This document shows positions 1 through 6,811 of a stretch of 12,669 nt of DNA, piece by piece; positions within the stretch are counted from its first letter, which is position 1, and the number at the start of each line of letters is the position of its first letter. A program made the position numbers and the translations under genes. Below the pieces are notes generated by a model, which ran no database searches, was not told where the DNA came from, and saw only the letters and a program-made list of their open reading frames with translations. This stretch comes from Clostridia bacterium (GTDB lineage Bacteria > Bacillota_A > Clostridia > TANB77 > CAG-508), in NCBI GenBank assembly GCA_017621295.1, contig JAGATI010000008.1, positions 1 to 12,669 on the forward strand, read 5' to 3'.

Positions 1-667
1 TTCTAAATAAGTCATAGTTTGGTGTTCCTGGCTTACCATTTACATCTTTCATATATTGGAATATTGCACAAGGAAATATGGATGTCTTATGATATTTACC
101 CACACCATTTATAGAACCTTGTATAAGAGCTTTAATCACCATTCTTCCTTCCTTTGAAGTACATGTTCCGTAGTTTATGCTCGTAAACGGCAGCTGGCAA
201 CCCGAACGACTTTGTAAAGTATTTAGATTGTGAAAGAGCCCTTCAACTGCTTGTTCAAGTTCTTTGTTAGTTCTATCTAATGCTTTTTTATATATGTATC
301 TCCGTACAAAACTATACCATTTACCATAGTATTTGTTATCATCAATACTACATTTCTTTATATTGTCTCTATCATCCTTTATCTTAAATGATGAACAAAA
401 TGGAATGGTGTCACATATGTTATTATAGTGCTTATTGTAACTTGCTCTAACATACGGAACCATAGTCCAATCTAAATGTGTTGCAGATACACCACCAAAC
501 TGTTGTAATGACTGTAACTGGAATATTACTGCAACAAGTTGAAATGCAGTATTTATAGAATTTGCTCCACGTACATCTGCTTGTTTAGTACTAAATCCAT
601 TTTCTAATAGCTTATCATAAGGAATTGACAAACAATTATGCATTCCCACAGCAAAACTGTCTAGATC
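1..667 (-). CDS. nrdD: Anaerobic ribonucleoside-triphosphate reductase NrdD, exon 2 (partial, runs off window)
   Basis: This is the catalytic part of the class III ribonucleotide reductase, which makes dNTPs from NTPs without oxygen using a glycyl radical set by NrdG. The minus strand reads open for 222 codons from 667 to the window edge. It contains DLDSFAVGMHNCL, ANSINTAFQLVAVIFQLQSL, QQFGGVSATHLDWTMVPYVR, LFHNLNTLQSRSG, LPFTSINYGTCT and GTPNYDLF, all matching the NrdD barrel of anaerobic Firmicutes/Bacteroidota-type enzymes. The Cys of MHNCL is codon 12 of this exon and corresponds to an active-site cysteine (T4 NrdD Cys79 region). The C-terminal glycyl-radical and zinc regions lie outside the window. 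Joined to exon 1 across the intron the reading is ...YIYVH/DLDSFAVG..., the uninterrupted family sequence. The assignment is firm; completeness cannot be judged. Confidence 0.95.
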
Positions 668-1815
668 CACTTATCATATATCTTTCGATATAAAGCTGAC
701 TATATCATCAACCAAAATAAAATTCTTGGTTGTTGCGCACTTCGAATGGTATCAATCTCCATTCTACATTGGTAAACTCATCCCAATTAGTCGATACACT
801 TTTATAAATTATTTCAATTTTAATATTTTCTAAATATTTATGTTTATTAAATTTAGCTTTAAAGTTTCCTGCAATAATTTTTCTTACTAATACTCTTGAT
901 ATATTGAATTTTTCTTTACAAAAATTCCATAATTTTGTATGACCTAAACATTTGTATACTAATATATCATTCACATATATTTTATATGCTTGTTTACAAT
1001 CTGCTTTCATCATTTTAAAATAATGTTCATTTGTAATAATTTTTCCAATATTTGCTTTACGTAATTTTTCAATTTCTTCAGGTGATTTTATTCTACCTGT
1101 ATTTGCTTTACGTAATTTTTCAATATGTTCTTTAGAAAGATGTTTATTTGTATTTGCTGCTTTTATTTTAGCTATAGCTTCAGGAGTATGTGTTTTACCA
1201 TACATTGAATTTTTACTGCCAATCCTTTTACTTGCAGCTATAGATAATTTCCTTGATCTTTCAGGTGTATTTCCAGTAAAACCTTCTTTACCACCAATAT
1301 GAAAATTAGTTTTACATTGTCCAATACTTTTGTATTTTGCAATTAATTCTCTTTCATAAGACCAAGCATCATCTTCAAACATATTATTTTTGACAATTCT
1401 AGAATCTACATCATCTGTATATTTTGTAACAATAGATTTAAAGAAATTATTTCTACTACCAACTCTTTCTAAATATCTATTATCTTTACCCTTTCCAACA
1501 TGAAATACTTCTCCTGTTGATTTAAAGTACCATTCATATACATAATATATATTTTCTTTATTTGTCATTATAAAAATTGAAATAAATTTAATTTAGCTCG
1601 GTATTGCCATTGCTATCCACTTATATGTGGACCATCAGGTTCTCTTAGTCAGCTTATTCGTCTACTTATCTGTCTCAGACTTTTGCCTTATTTCTCAGAA
1701 ACTTAATTCTAACTGATACCGATAGCACATAGAAATAAGATTCTATGCACACCCTTTTGATATAGGTTCACGCAATTATTCAAAACATATTACTATGTTA
1801 GGCCACAATCTGTTT
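668..1815 (-). ncRNA. Group I self-splicing intron in nrdD, with endonuclease gene inside
   Basis: This 1,148-nt insertion separates two nrdD exons that rejoin in frame (tat-gtc-cat / gat-cta-gac). The 5' exon ends in U. P1 can be drawn as exon CCAU with intron GUGG (1804-1807), closing with a U.G pair. The last intron base is G (668). P7 is an exact match: the R-type segment agctgacta (rc of 1646-1654) pairs with tagtcagct (rc of 694-702). The latter sits in the classic S element gatgatatagtcagc (rc of 695-709). A P9 hairpin with a GAAA tetraloop, tatatc-gaaa-gatata, is rc of 677-692. A P-type element aattgcgtgaacc (rc of 1766-1778) and a hairpin at 1616-1631 (tccac/gtgga, candidate P8) are also visible. 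The endonuclease gene lies between R and S, in the P8 region. The subgroup was not resolved. Confidence 0.9.
708..1568 (-). CDS. Intron-encoded GIY-YIG homing endonuclease with NUMOD3 repeats
   Basis: This 286-aa protein would cut intronless nrdD alleles and drive intron homing. A GIY-YIG nuclease domain of the variant form covers roughly residues 7-95: YYVYEWY at 8-14 replaces GIY, HVGKG at 23-27 replaces YIG, then Arg31, a candidate catalytic Glu in YERELIAKY (72 or 74) and TNFHIGGKEG. NUMOD3 DNA-binding repeats follow: NSMYGKTHTPEAIAKIKAAN (120-139), then HLSKEHIEKLRKANTG and KSPEEIEKLRKANIGK to about 176. The C-terminal region (about 195-250) resembles the NUMOD/helix-turn-helix tails of such enzymes. 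The gene begins about 247 nt inside the intron with no clear Shine-Dalgarno sequence. Its TGA stop overlaps the intron S element, so coding and ribozyme sequence share bases. Family assignment is confident; cleavage activity is inferred. Confidence 0.92.
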   Translation of the reverse strand: MTNKENIYYVYEWYFKSTGEVFHVGKGKDNRYLERVGSRNNFFKSIVTKYTDDVDSRIVKNNMFEDDAWSYERELIAKYKSIGQCKTNFHIGGKEGFTGNTPERSRKLSIAASKRIGSKNSMYGKTHTPEAIAKIKAANTNKHLSKEHIEKLRKANTGRIKSPEEIEKLRKANIGKIITNEHYFKMMKADCKQAYKIYVNDILVYKCLGHTKLWNFCKEKFNISRVLVRKIIAGNFKAKFNKHKYLENIKIEIIYKSVSTNWDEFTNVEWRLIPFEVRNNQEFYFG

Positions 1816-2301
1816 ATGGACATAGATATAATTGTTCAAATGATTCTCTTTTGACATCTTAGACATGCAATTATTCAATGCATAGTCTTTAGTCACCACT
1901 CTTGATGCTTCTCCTATTCTACCACCAAATGAATTCTCATCTACATTTGCATTTTGATTCTGAACATTCTTAGCATATAGCTTTTGCTTAACATTCTTTA
2001 TTAGCTTAGAATTGTTTTGTCGTATCAAATCACGTTCATTCCTATATATGACAAATGCTTCTGCTGCTTCTTTGTTCTTTCTCATGAGAAAGTCTCTTAT
2101 GAGATCTTGTACTTCTTCAATGTCTACATTCTTTCCTTCATTCTTTTGTACAAATTTGTCTAATACTTCATTAAACTGTTCAAGTAACTTATCAGGTACA
2201 TCAACTTTCAAAGACTTTCGAAAGACCTTAGTCATAGCATCTATGGGCTTTTTCTTGTTGAATTCCTGAACCACACCATCACGTTTGATAATATTCACCA
2301 T
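1816..2301 (-). CDS. nrdD: Anaerobic ribonucleoside-triphosphate reductase NrdD, exon 1 (ATP-cone)
   Basis: This exon holds the N-terminal 162 codons of NrdD. Residues 1 to about 95 are an ATP-cone, the allosteric nucleotide-binding module: it opens MVNIIKRDGVVQEFNKKKP and contains a helix ending AEAFVIYRNERDLIR. A linker NANVDENSFGGRIGEAS then leads into the start of the catalytic barrel and ends HLNNYIYVH. Without splicing, translation would run five codons into the intron (KQIVA) and stop, giving an inactive 167-residue product, so splicing is needed for enzyme. The start is the ATG whose complement is 2299-2301; it fits the usual ATP-cone N terminus and has no Shine-Dalgarno sequence. T4 NrdD, as I recall it, lacks the ATP-cone, so this is closer to the cellular anaerobe form. 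Transcription would start in the divergent region 2302-2507. Confidence 0.95.
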
Positions 2302-2507
2302 GTATTTCTCTATATATATTTGTATTTAATAATTCATCTCATTTATGTTGTATAATTGTTAATAATTGTTAACTACATAATGTTGTAAAACATATATAAT
2401 ATAGAAATTGCAACATTAAAATTTTATATATATGCATAATAAATATTAGAATGATTATGACTATTTTTAATATATACATAAAATGATATATAGCATTAAC
2501 ATATAAT
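2302..2507. promoter_or_regulatory. Divergent intergenic region between nrdD and the NDPK/ferritin gene
   Basis: This 206-bp, very AT-rich region separates two divergent starts and should hold promoters for both the nrdD transcript and the plus-strand run. I see no ORF and no clear sigma70 pair or Bacteroidota TAnnTTTG box, so no promoter position is given. It does hold two adjacent copies of ATAATTGTTA (2352-2371) and a short inverted repeat ATGTT-GTAA-AACAT just after. Neither start is preceded by a Shine-Dalgarno sequence. Confidence 0.55.
2352..2371. repeat. Two tandem copies of a 10-bp motif, possible operator
   Basis: ATAATTGTTA occurs twice without a gap. Ten bases is about one helical turn, so the copies face the same side of the DNA, as expected for a pair of regulator sites. 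It lies about 50 bp upstream of nrdD and 140 bp upstream of the divergent gene. It does not resemble the NrdR box as I know it. In DNA this AT-rich chance is possible. Confidence 0.4.
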
Positions 2508-3431
2508 ATGAAAACTCTTAAGTTACTATTAGAAGAACAAGAAGCTCCAGTAGGAGTAAATGGCTTCTGTATACTAAAACCCGAATTTACACAATTTGAA
2601 GATGAATTTTGTACTTTATTGAACAATAATGACTGGAAAATAGTAAAGAAGGTTAAGAAAAAATTGACTAAAGATGAAGCTGAAAAACTATATGCAAATA
2701 AGAAGGATGAAAGCTTCTATAATGCATTATGTGACTATATGTCTTCAGGTGAATGTATATGTTGTTCATGCTCTAAAGAATGCGATGATCCAATAAAGGA
2801 CATGGATAGCATAAAGAAGAAAGTTCGTAAGCAATGGGGTAAGGATGATATGAAGAATGGCATGCATTCATCTGATTCTATAAATAATGTAGAACGTGAA
2901 TCTAAGCTATGTCTTGAAGGAATATGTGAATCTGTCAATAAAACTAACAACATCATAAATGAAGCAATAAACAACAATACTACTATACCACATGCATTAG
3001 AGATTGCATTAGCAGAAGAATTCTTAGCTTGGTATGAATATACCATAGTCATTCCATTCTTATTTGGTAAGCAACATCATTCTGTAGCAGAGACATTCAA
3101 AGAGCATGCTGAAGATGAGTTTGAAGATCATGCAGTATGGCTTATGAAGAGACTTAATGAGCTTGACTATGTTCCACAGAATATATTGCATCCTATGAAC
3201 TTAAATGATGTGGCTGATCATAAATACATACCTTTAGAAAATGAGCCACTTGAAACAAGCAAGTTGATAAAGAAAATGATTAAGTCAGAAGAAGGTGCTA
3301 TAGATACTTATACTAAAATACAAGAATTGACAAAAGATGTTGATCCTGTAACTAATGATAAGATTATAGAGATACTTGGTGATGAAATAGAACATAAAGC
3401 AACACTGGAAAAATATCTTAAGAGCTTATGA
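2508..3431 (+). CDS. Fusion of a nucleoside-diphosphate-kinase-like domain and a ferritin-like domain
   Basis: The 307-aa product has two recognisable parts. Residues about 17-136 follow the NDP kinase fold order: GFCILKPEF (Lys24), LYANKKDESFYNALCDYMSS (61-80, matching HYxDxKDRPFFxxLxxYMxSG), KVRKQW (Arg107) and KNGMHSSDSINNVERESKL (Asn117, His120 at the phosphohistidine position). The Arg of KDRPF is Glu68 here, and the segment between SG and the KVR motif is about 8 residues shorter than in human NM23, with no obvious equivalent of its Arg88. Five cysteines fall in residues 83-92. Residues about 160-307 look like a four-helix ferritin-like domain: AEEFLAWYEY, HAEDEFEDHAVWL, KSEEGAIDTY and GDEIEHKATLEKYL, giving candidate diiron ligands E170/E171, E204/H208, E261/E262, E293 and H296. 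Its TGA stop overlaps the next gene's ATG (ATGA), suggesting coupling. Fold calls are fairly sure; kinase or iron activity is not. Confidence 0.75.
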   Translation: MKTLKLLLEEQEAPVGVNGFCILKPEFTQFEDEFCTLLNNNDWKIVKKVKKKLTKDEAEKLYANKKDESFYNALCDYMSSGECICCSCSKECDDPIKDMDSIKKKVRKQWGKDDMKNGMHSSDSINNVERESKLCLEGICESVNKTNNIINEAINNNTTIPHALEIALAEEFLAWYEYTIVIPFLFGKQHHSVAETFKEHAEDEFEDHAVWLMKRLNELDYVPQNILHPMNLNDVADHKYIPLENEPLETSKLIKKMIKSEEGAIDTYTKIQELTKDVDPVTNDKIIEILGDEIEHKATLEKYLKSL

Positions 3432-4279
3432 TTAACTTAAATGAATTTCTAATTAATAAGAGGATAAACAAAAAGATAGATCAACCACAATATAAATATC
3501 ATCCTACAACAAAATATGAACTAATAGACAATATAAATGAATTATTAGATCAAAATATACATGACTTAAATTGTATTGACACATCTGCTATAATGGATAT
3601 GGGGGATTTGTTTAATTATGAATATGAATATGCAATAAACATAAATAATATAAATGACATTGACATAAGTAAATGGGATACATCAAATGTCACAAACATG
3701 GGAGGTATGTTTTGTAATTGTGAAAACTTCAATTGTGACATTAGTAATTGGAATGTAAGCAATGTGACAAATATGAGTGGTATGTTTTGTTATTGTGAAA
3801 ATTTCAATCAACCATTAAACAACTGGGATGTAAGCAATGTTGAAAATATGAAAACAATGTTTGAAGATTGTAAGAATTTCAACCAACCTATAGGAAATTG
3901 GAATGTAGGAAATGTTAAGAATATGAATCAAATGTTTAGAGGTTGTACTAATTTCAATCAAGACATAAATAATTGGAATGTAAGTAAGGTTGAAAATATG
4001 AATGGTATTTTTGAAGGATGTAAGAATTTCAATAAACCTCTAAATAATTGGAATGTCAGTAAAGTTAAAAATATGGAAAGAATGTTTCGAGTATGTATGA
4101 AATTCAATCAACCTATAGGTAATTGGAATGTCAGTAATGTTAGAAATATGTCTTATATGTTCTATGATTGTGTAAAATTCAATCAAAACTTAAACAATTG
4201 GAATGTTAGCAATGTAAATAATATGTGGTTTATGTTTAAAAATACAACATTAAATATACCAAAGTGGTATAAAGAATAA
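3428..4279 (+). CDS. DUF285/BspA-like leucine-rich-repeat protein, array gene A
   Basis: This 283-aa protein has three parts. The N-terminal cap (1 to about 50) begins MINLNEFLINKRINKKIDQP and ends in the array-wide motif DLNCIDTS. Eight W(D/N)xSNV-type repeats follow from about 77, and the C terminus is IPKWYKE. The repeats match Pfam DUF285 (PF03382), known from Mycoplasma lipoproteins and BspA-like surface proteins, where it forms a leucine-rich-repeat-like solenoid. No signal peptide, lipobox, transmembrane segment or sorting signal is visible, unlike most surface members of the family. The ATG overlaps the stop of the NDPK/ferritin gene by 4 bp, so it is probably translated by re-initiation, and array gene B follows after 6 nt. 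Function is unknown; binding of a protein or glycan partner is a reasonable inference for a solenoid. Confidence 0.9.
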   Translation: MINLNEFLINKRINKKIDQPQYKYHPTTKYELIDNINELLDQNIHDLNCIDTSAIMDMGDLFNYEYEYAININNINDIDISKWDTSNVTNMGGMFCNCENFNCDISNWNVSNVTNMSGMFCYCENFNQPLNNWDVSNVENMKTMFEDCKNFNQPIGNWNVGNVKNMNQMFRGCTNFNQDINNWNVSKVENMNGIFEGCKNFNKPLNNWNVSKVKNMERMFRVCMKFNQPIGNWNVSNVRNMSYMFYDCVKFNQNLNNWNVSNVNNMWFMFKNTTLNIPKWYKE

Positions 4280-4285
4280 TACAAT

Positions 4286-5224
4286 ATGATAAGCTTAAAT
4301 GAATTTCTAGTCAATAAGAAGATATTAAATAAGATAAGTCAAACACATACATATAAATATCACCCTAAGACAAAAGATGAGCTTATAAACAATATAAATG
4401 AATTGTTAGATCAAGGCATACATGACTTAAATTGTATTGATACTTCTGATATAACAGATATGAATCATTTATTTAATAGTCATAAATTAATAAATGTAAA
4501 CAATATAGATGACATTGATGTTAGTGAATGGAATGTAGGAAATGTAAGAGATATGTCTTATATGTTTGATGGTTGTAAGAATTTCAATTGTAATATTGGT
4601 GGTTGGAATGTAAGTAATGTTACAAATATGAAATCAATGTTTGAAGGTTGTGAGAAGTTCAATCAAGACTTAAACAAATGGGATGTAAGTAATGTTAAAA
4701 ATATGGCTTATATGTTTAAAGATTGTAAGTGTTTCAATTCCAATATAAGCGGTTGGAATGTTAGTAATGTTACAATTATGTCTTATATGTTTGATGGTTG
4801 CTATTTATTCAATATAGATATAAGCAATTGGGATGTAAGCAATGTGACAAATATGGCTGGTATGTTTATTGAATGCAATGAATTCAATCAACCTATAGGA
4901 AAATGGAATGTTGTCAATGTAACAAGTATGTTTAAAACATTTTATAATTGTAGTAAATTTAATAAATACTTAAATGACTGGAATGTTAGTAATGTTAAAG
5001 ATATGAACAGTATGTTTTGGTATTGTGAAAATTTTAATCAACTATTAGACAAATGGAATATATCTAATGTTAAATATATGTCATTTATGTTTTATGGTTG
5101 TACTAGTTTCAATCAAGACTTAAATAGTTGGGATGTAAGTAGAGTTATGGACATGAAATATATGTTTTTTGGTTGTAATTCTTTAAAAAATAAGCCAAGT
5201 TGGTATAAAAATAATTCAATATGA
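4286..5224 (+). CDS. DUF285/BspA-like leucine-rich-repeat protein, array gene B (longest member)
   Basis: At 312 aa and nine repeats this is the longest member. It starts MISLNEFLVNKKILNKISQT, continues to DLNCIDTSDITDMNHLF, and ends KPSWYKNNSI. The 36 or so bases around its start (caatatgataagcttaaatg and on to ctagt) are almost identical to those around the start of gene C, which marks B and C as a recent duplication or a gene-conversion pair at the 5' end. Nearly every repeat keeps a Cys at the MFxxC position, so the solenoid carries a regular ladder of cysteines. No export signal is seen. It lies 6 nt after gene A and shares an ATGA overlap with gene C, which argues for one polycistronic mRNA. 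Confidence 0.9.
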   Translation: MISLNEFLVNKKILNKISQTHTYKYHPKTKDELINNINELLDQGIHDLNCIDTSDITDMNHLFNSHKLINVNNIDDIDVSEWNVGNVRDMSYMFDGCKNFNCNIGGWNVSNVTNMKSMFEGCEKFNQDLNKWDVSNVKNMAYMFKDCKCFNSNISGWNVSNVTIMSYMFDGCYLFNIDISNWDVSNVTNMAGMFIECNEFNQPIGKWNVVNVTSMFKTFYNCSKFNKYLNDWNVSNVKDMNSMFWYCENFNQLLDKWNISNVKYMSFMFYGCTSFNQDLNSWDVSRVMDMKYMFFGCNSLKNKPSWYKNNSI

Positions 5225-6003
5225 TAAGCTTAAATGAATTTCTAGTAAATAAGAAGATAAATAAAAAGATAGATCAACCAGTATATAGATATAAGCCAAA
5301 TGATAAAGAAGAGCTCAAGACATATATAAATATTCTATTGAATAAAAATGAATATGACTTAAATTGTATTGACACATCATTAATAACTGATATGTCTGAC
5401 TTATTTTGTAAAAATCGAGAAGGAGTTAATGTAGAAGGTATAGATGATAAGATTGATGTAAGTAATTGGGATGTAAGTAATGTAAAGGATATGTCATTTA
5501 TGTTTTGTCAATGTGTAAAGTTCAATTGTGATTTGTCTAATTGGGATGTACATAATGTAGAAAATATAGCAAATATGTTTACGGATTGTTCAAATTTTAA
5601 TAAGCCAATAGGGAATTGGAATGTAAGTAAAGTAGAAAATATGCGAAGTGTGTTTCTATATTGTCTTAAATTCAATCAGGATATAAGTAATTGGAATGTA
5701 AGTAATGTCACAAATATGACATCTATGTTTTATAAATGTAATGAATTCAATCAGGACTTAGGTAAGTGGAATGTCAAAAATGTTAAAGATATGAAGCAAA
5801 TGTTTTATAGATGCTATTTATTTGAAGGTAAAGGATTAGACAAATGGAATGTAGATAATGTTAGAGACATTCATGAAATGTTTGCAATATGTACTAATTT
5901 TAATTGTAATATTGAAAATTGGAATGTAAGTAAAGTTAGAAATATGGCAAGAATGTTTGATAAATGCACAAATTTAAAAAATATACCAACTTGGTATAGA
6001 TAA
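5221..6003 (+). CDS. DUF285/BspA-like leucine-rich-repeat protein, array gene C
   Basis: The product is 260 aa with about seven repeats. It begins MISLNEFLVNKKINKKIDQP and ends IPTWYR. The sixth repeat is a one-residue-longer variant, CYLFEGKGLDKWNV, where the usual FNQPIGN is replaced by an FEGxGL form; the same variant appears once each in array genes F, G (as FTGVGL) and H. One repeat has MRSVF in place of MxxMF. The start ATG overlaps the stop of gene B by 4 bp. A 31-nt gap, the largest in this arm, separates it from gene D; it contains an AT palindrome (ttaaaattttaa) but no convincing terminator or promoter. No export signal is seen. Confidence 0.9.
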   Translation: MISLNEFLVNKKINKKIDQPVYRYKPNDKEELKTYINILLNKNEYDLNCIDTSLITDMSDLFCKNREGVNVEGIDDKIDVSNWDVSNVKDMSFMFCQCVKFNCDLSNWDVHNVENIANMFTDCSNFNKPIGNWNVSKVENMRSVFLYCLKFNQDISNWNVSNVTNMTSMFYKCNEFNQDLGKWNVKNVKDMKQMFYRCYLFEGKGLDKWNVDNVRDIHEMFAICTNFNCNIENWNVSKVRNMARMFDKCTNLKNIPTWYR

Positions 6004-6034
6004 TAAAGCATACATAAAATTAAAATTTTAAATT

Positions 6035-6800
6035 ATGTTACATATAAATGAATTTCTTGTAAATAAGAAAATAAATAAGAAGATAGATAATTATGAAGTA
6101 GTGGCAACAGATAAGAATCATCTAATAGAGTTGATTAGAGAAGCATCAAAGACAAATAGATATGATCTCAACTATATAAATGTACATAATATAATAGATA
6201 TGTCTAATTTATTTAATAGTATATCTGATAAATTTATGTCTAAAGTAGATATCAGTAGATGGGATGTGTCTAATGTTGAAGATATGTCTAATATGTTCAA
6301 TGATTGTTTATCTTTCAATAGCAATATTAGTAATTGGGATGTACGTAATGTAAAAGATATGTCATATATGTTTCATGGTTGTATACATTTTAATTGTGAC
6401 ATAGGTAATTGGGATGTTAGTAATGTAAAAAATATGACATGTATGTTTACTGGGTGTGAAGAATTCAATCAACCATTAGATAAATGGAATACTAGTAATG
6501 TTGACAATATGTGTCATATGTTTGATGGATGAAATAGAATTAAAACAAGATATAAGTGGATGGGATGTACGTAAAGTTACAGATATGAGATATATGTTTG
6601 CTAATTGCTGGGAATTTGACCAGCCTATAGAAAATTGGCAATTGGATAGTATAAGAAATATTGATGGTATGTTCTATAATGCTAGTAAATTTTCTAAAGA
6701 TATAAGTAGTTGGAATATTGATTATAATAAAGTAACTTTTAGATTAAGTAATACAGTATTTGGAGCTAAAAATATGCCTAAACCAGATTGGTTGTTTTAA
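6035..6800 (+). pseudogene. DUF285/BspA-like repeat gene D, broken by a +1 frameshift near 6530
   Basis: The first part (from 6035) starts MLHINEFLVNKKINKKIDNY and reads through four repeats to ...NMCHMFDG, then hits TGA at 6530-6532. The same protein continues one frame over as IELKQDISGWDVRKVTDMRYMF and ends KPDWLF at 6800. Aligned with gene E (HMFDKCMIFNKDIS), the break falls exactly in the conserved Cys codon: four bases, tgaa, stand where tgt or tgc should be. One extra base therefore explains it, and the restored protein would be about 254 aa with seven repeats. As written the product is a 165-aa protein lacking the last three repeats and the C-terminal cap. It is most likely a disabled or truncated copy; a sequencing or assembly error in repetitive DNA is possible. 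The ATG at 6498 is internal and not a likely start. Confidence 0.8.
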
Positions 6801-6811
6801 TTATATATAAT

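Noticed and set aside
2012..2269. Plus-strand open frame opposite the nrdD ATP-cone
   Set aside because: It is low-complexity Ser/Phe/Leu-rich antisense of a clearly real gene.
3490..3500. TATAAATA matches resembling T4 late promoters
   Set aside because: They lie inside coding sequence (YKYH codons) and are expected by chance at this AT content.
6524..6535. Programmed +1 frameshift in gene D, as in prfB
   Set aside because: The P-site codon GGA cannot re-pair well in the +1 frame and no upstream stimulator is visible; a mutated Cys codon is simpler.
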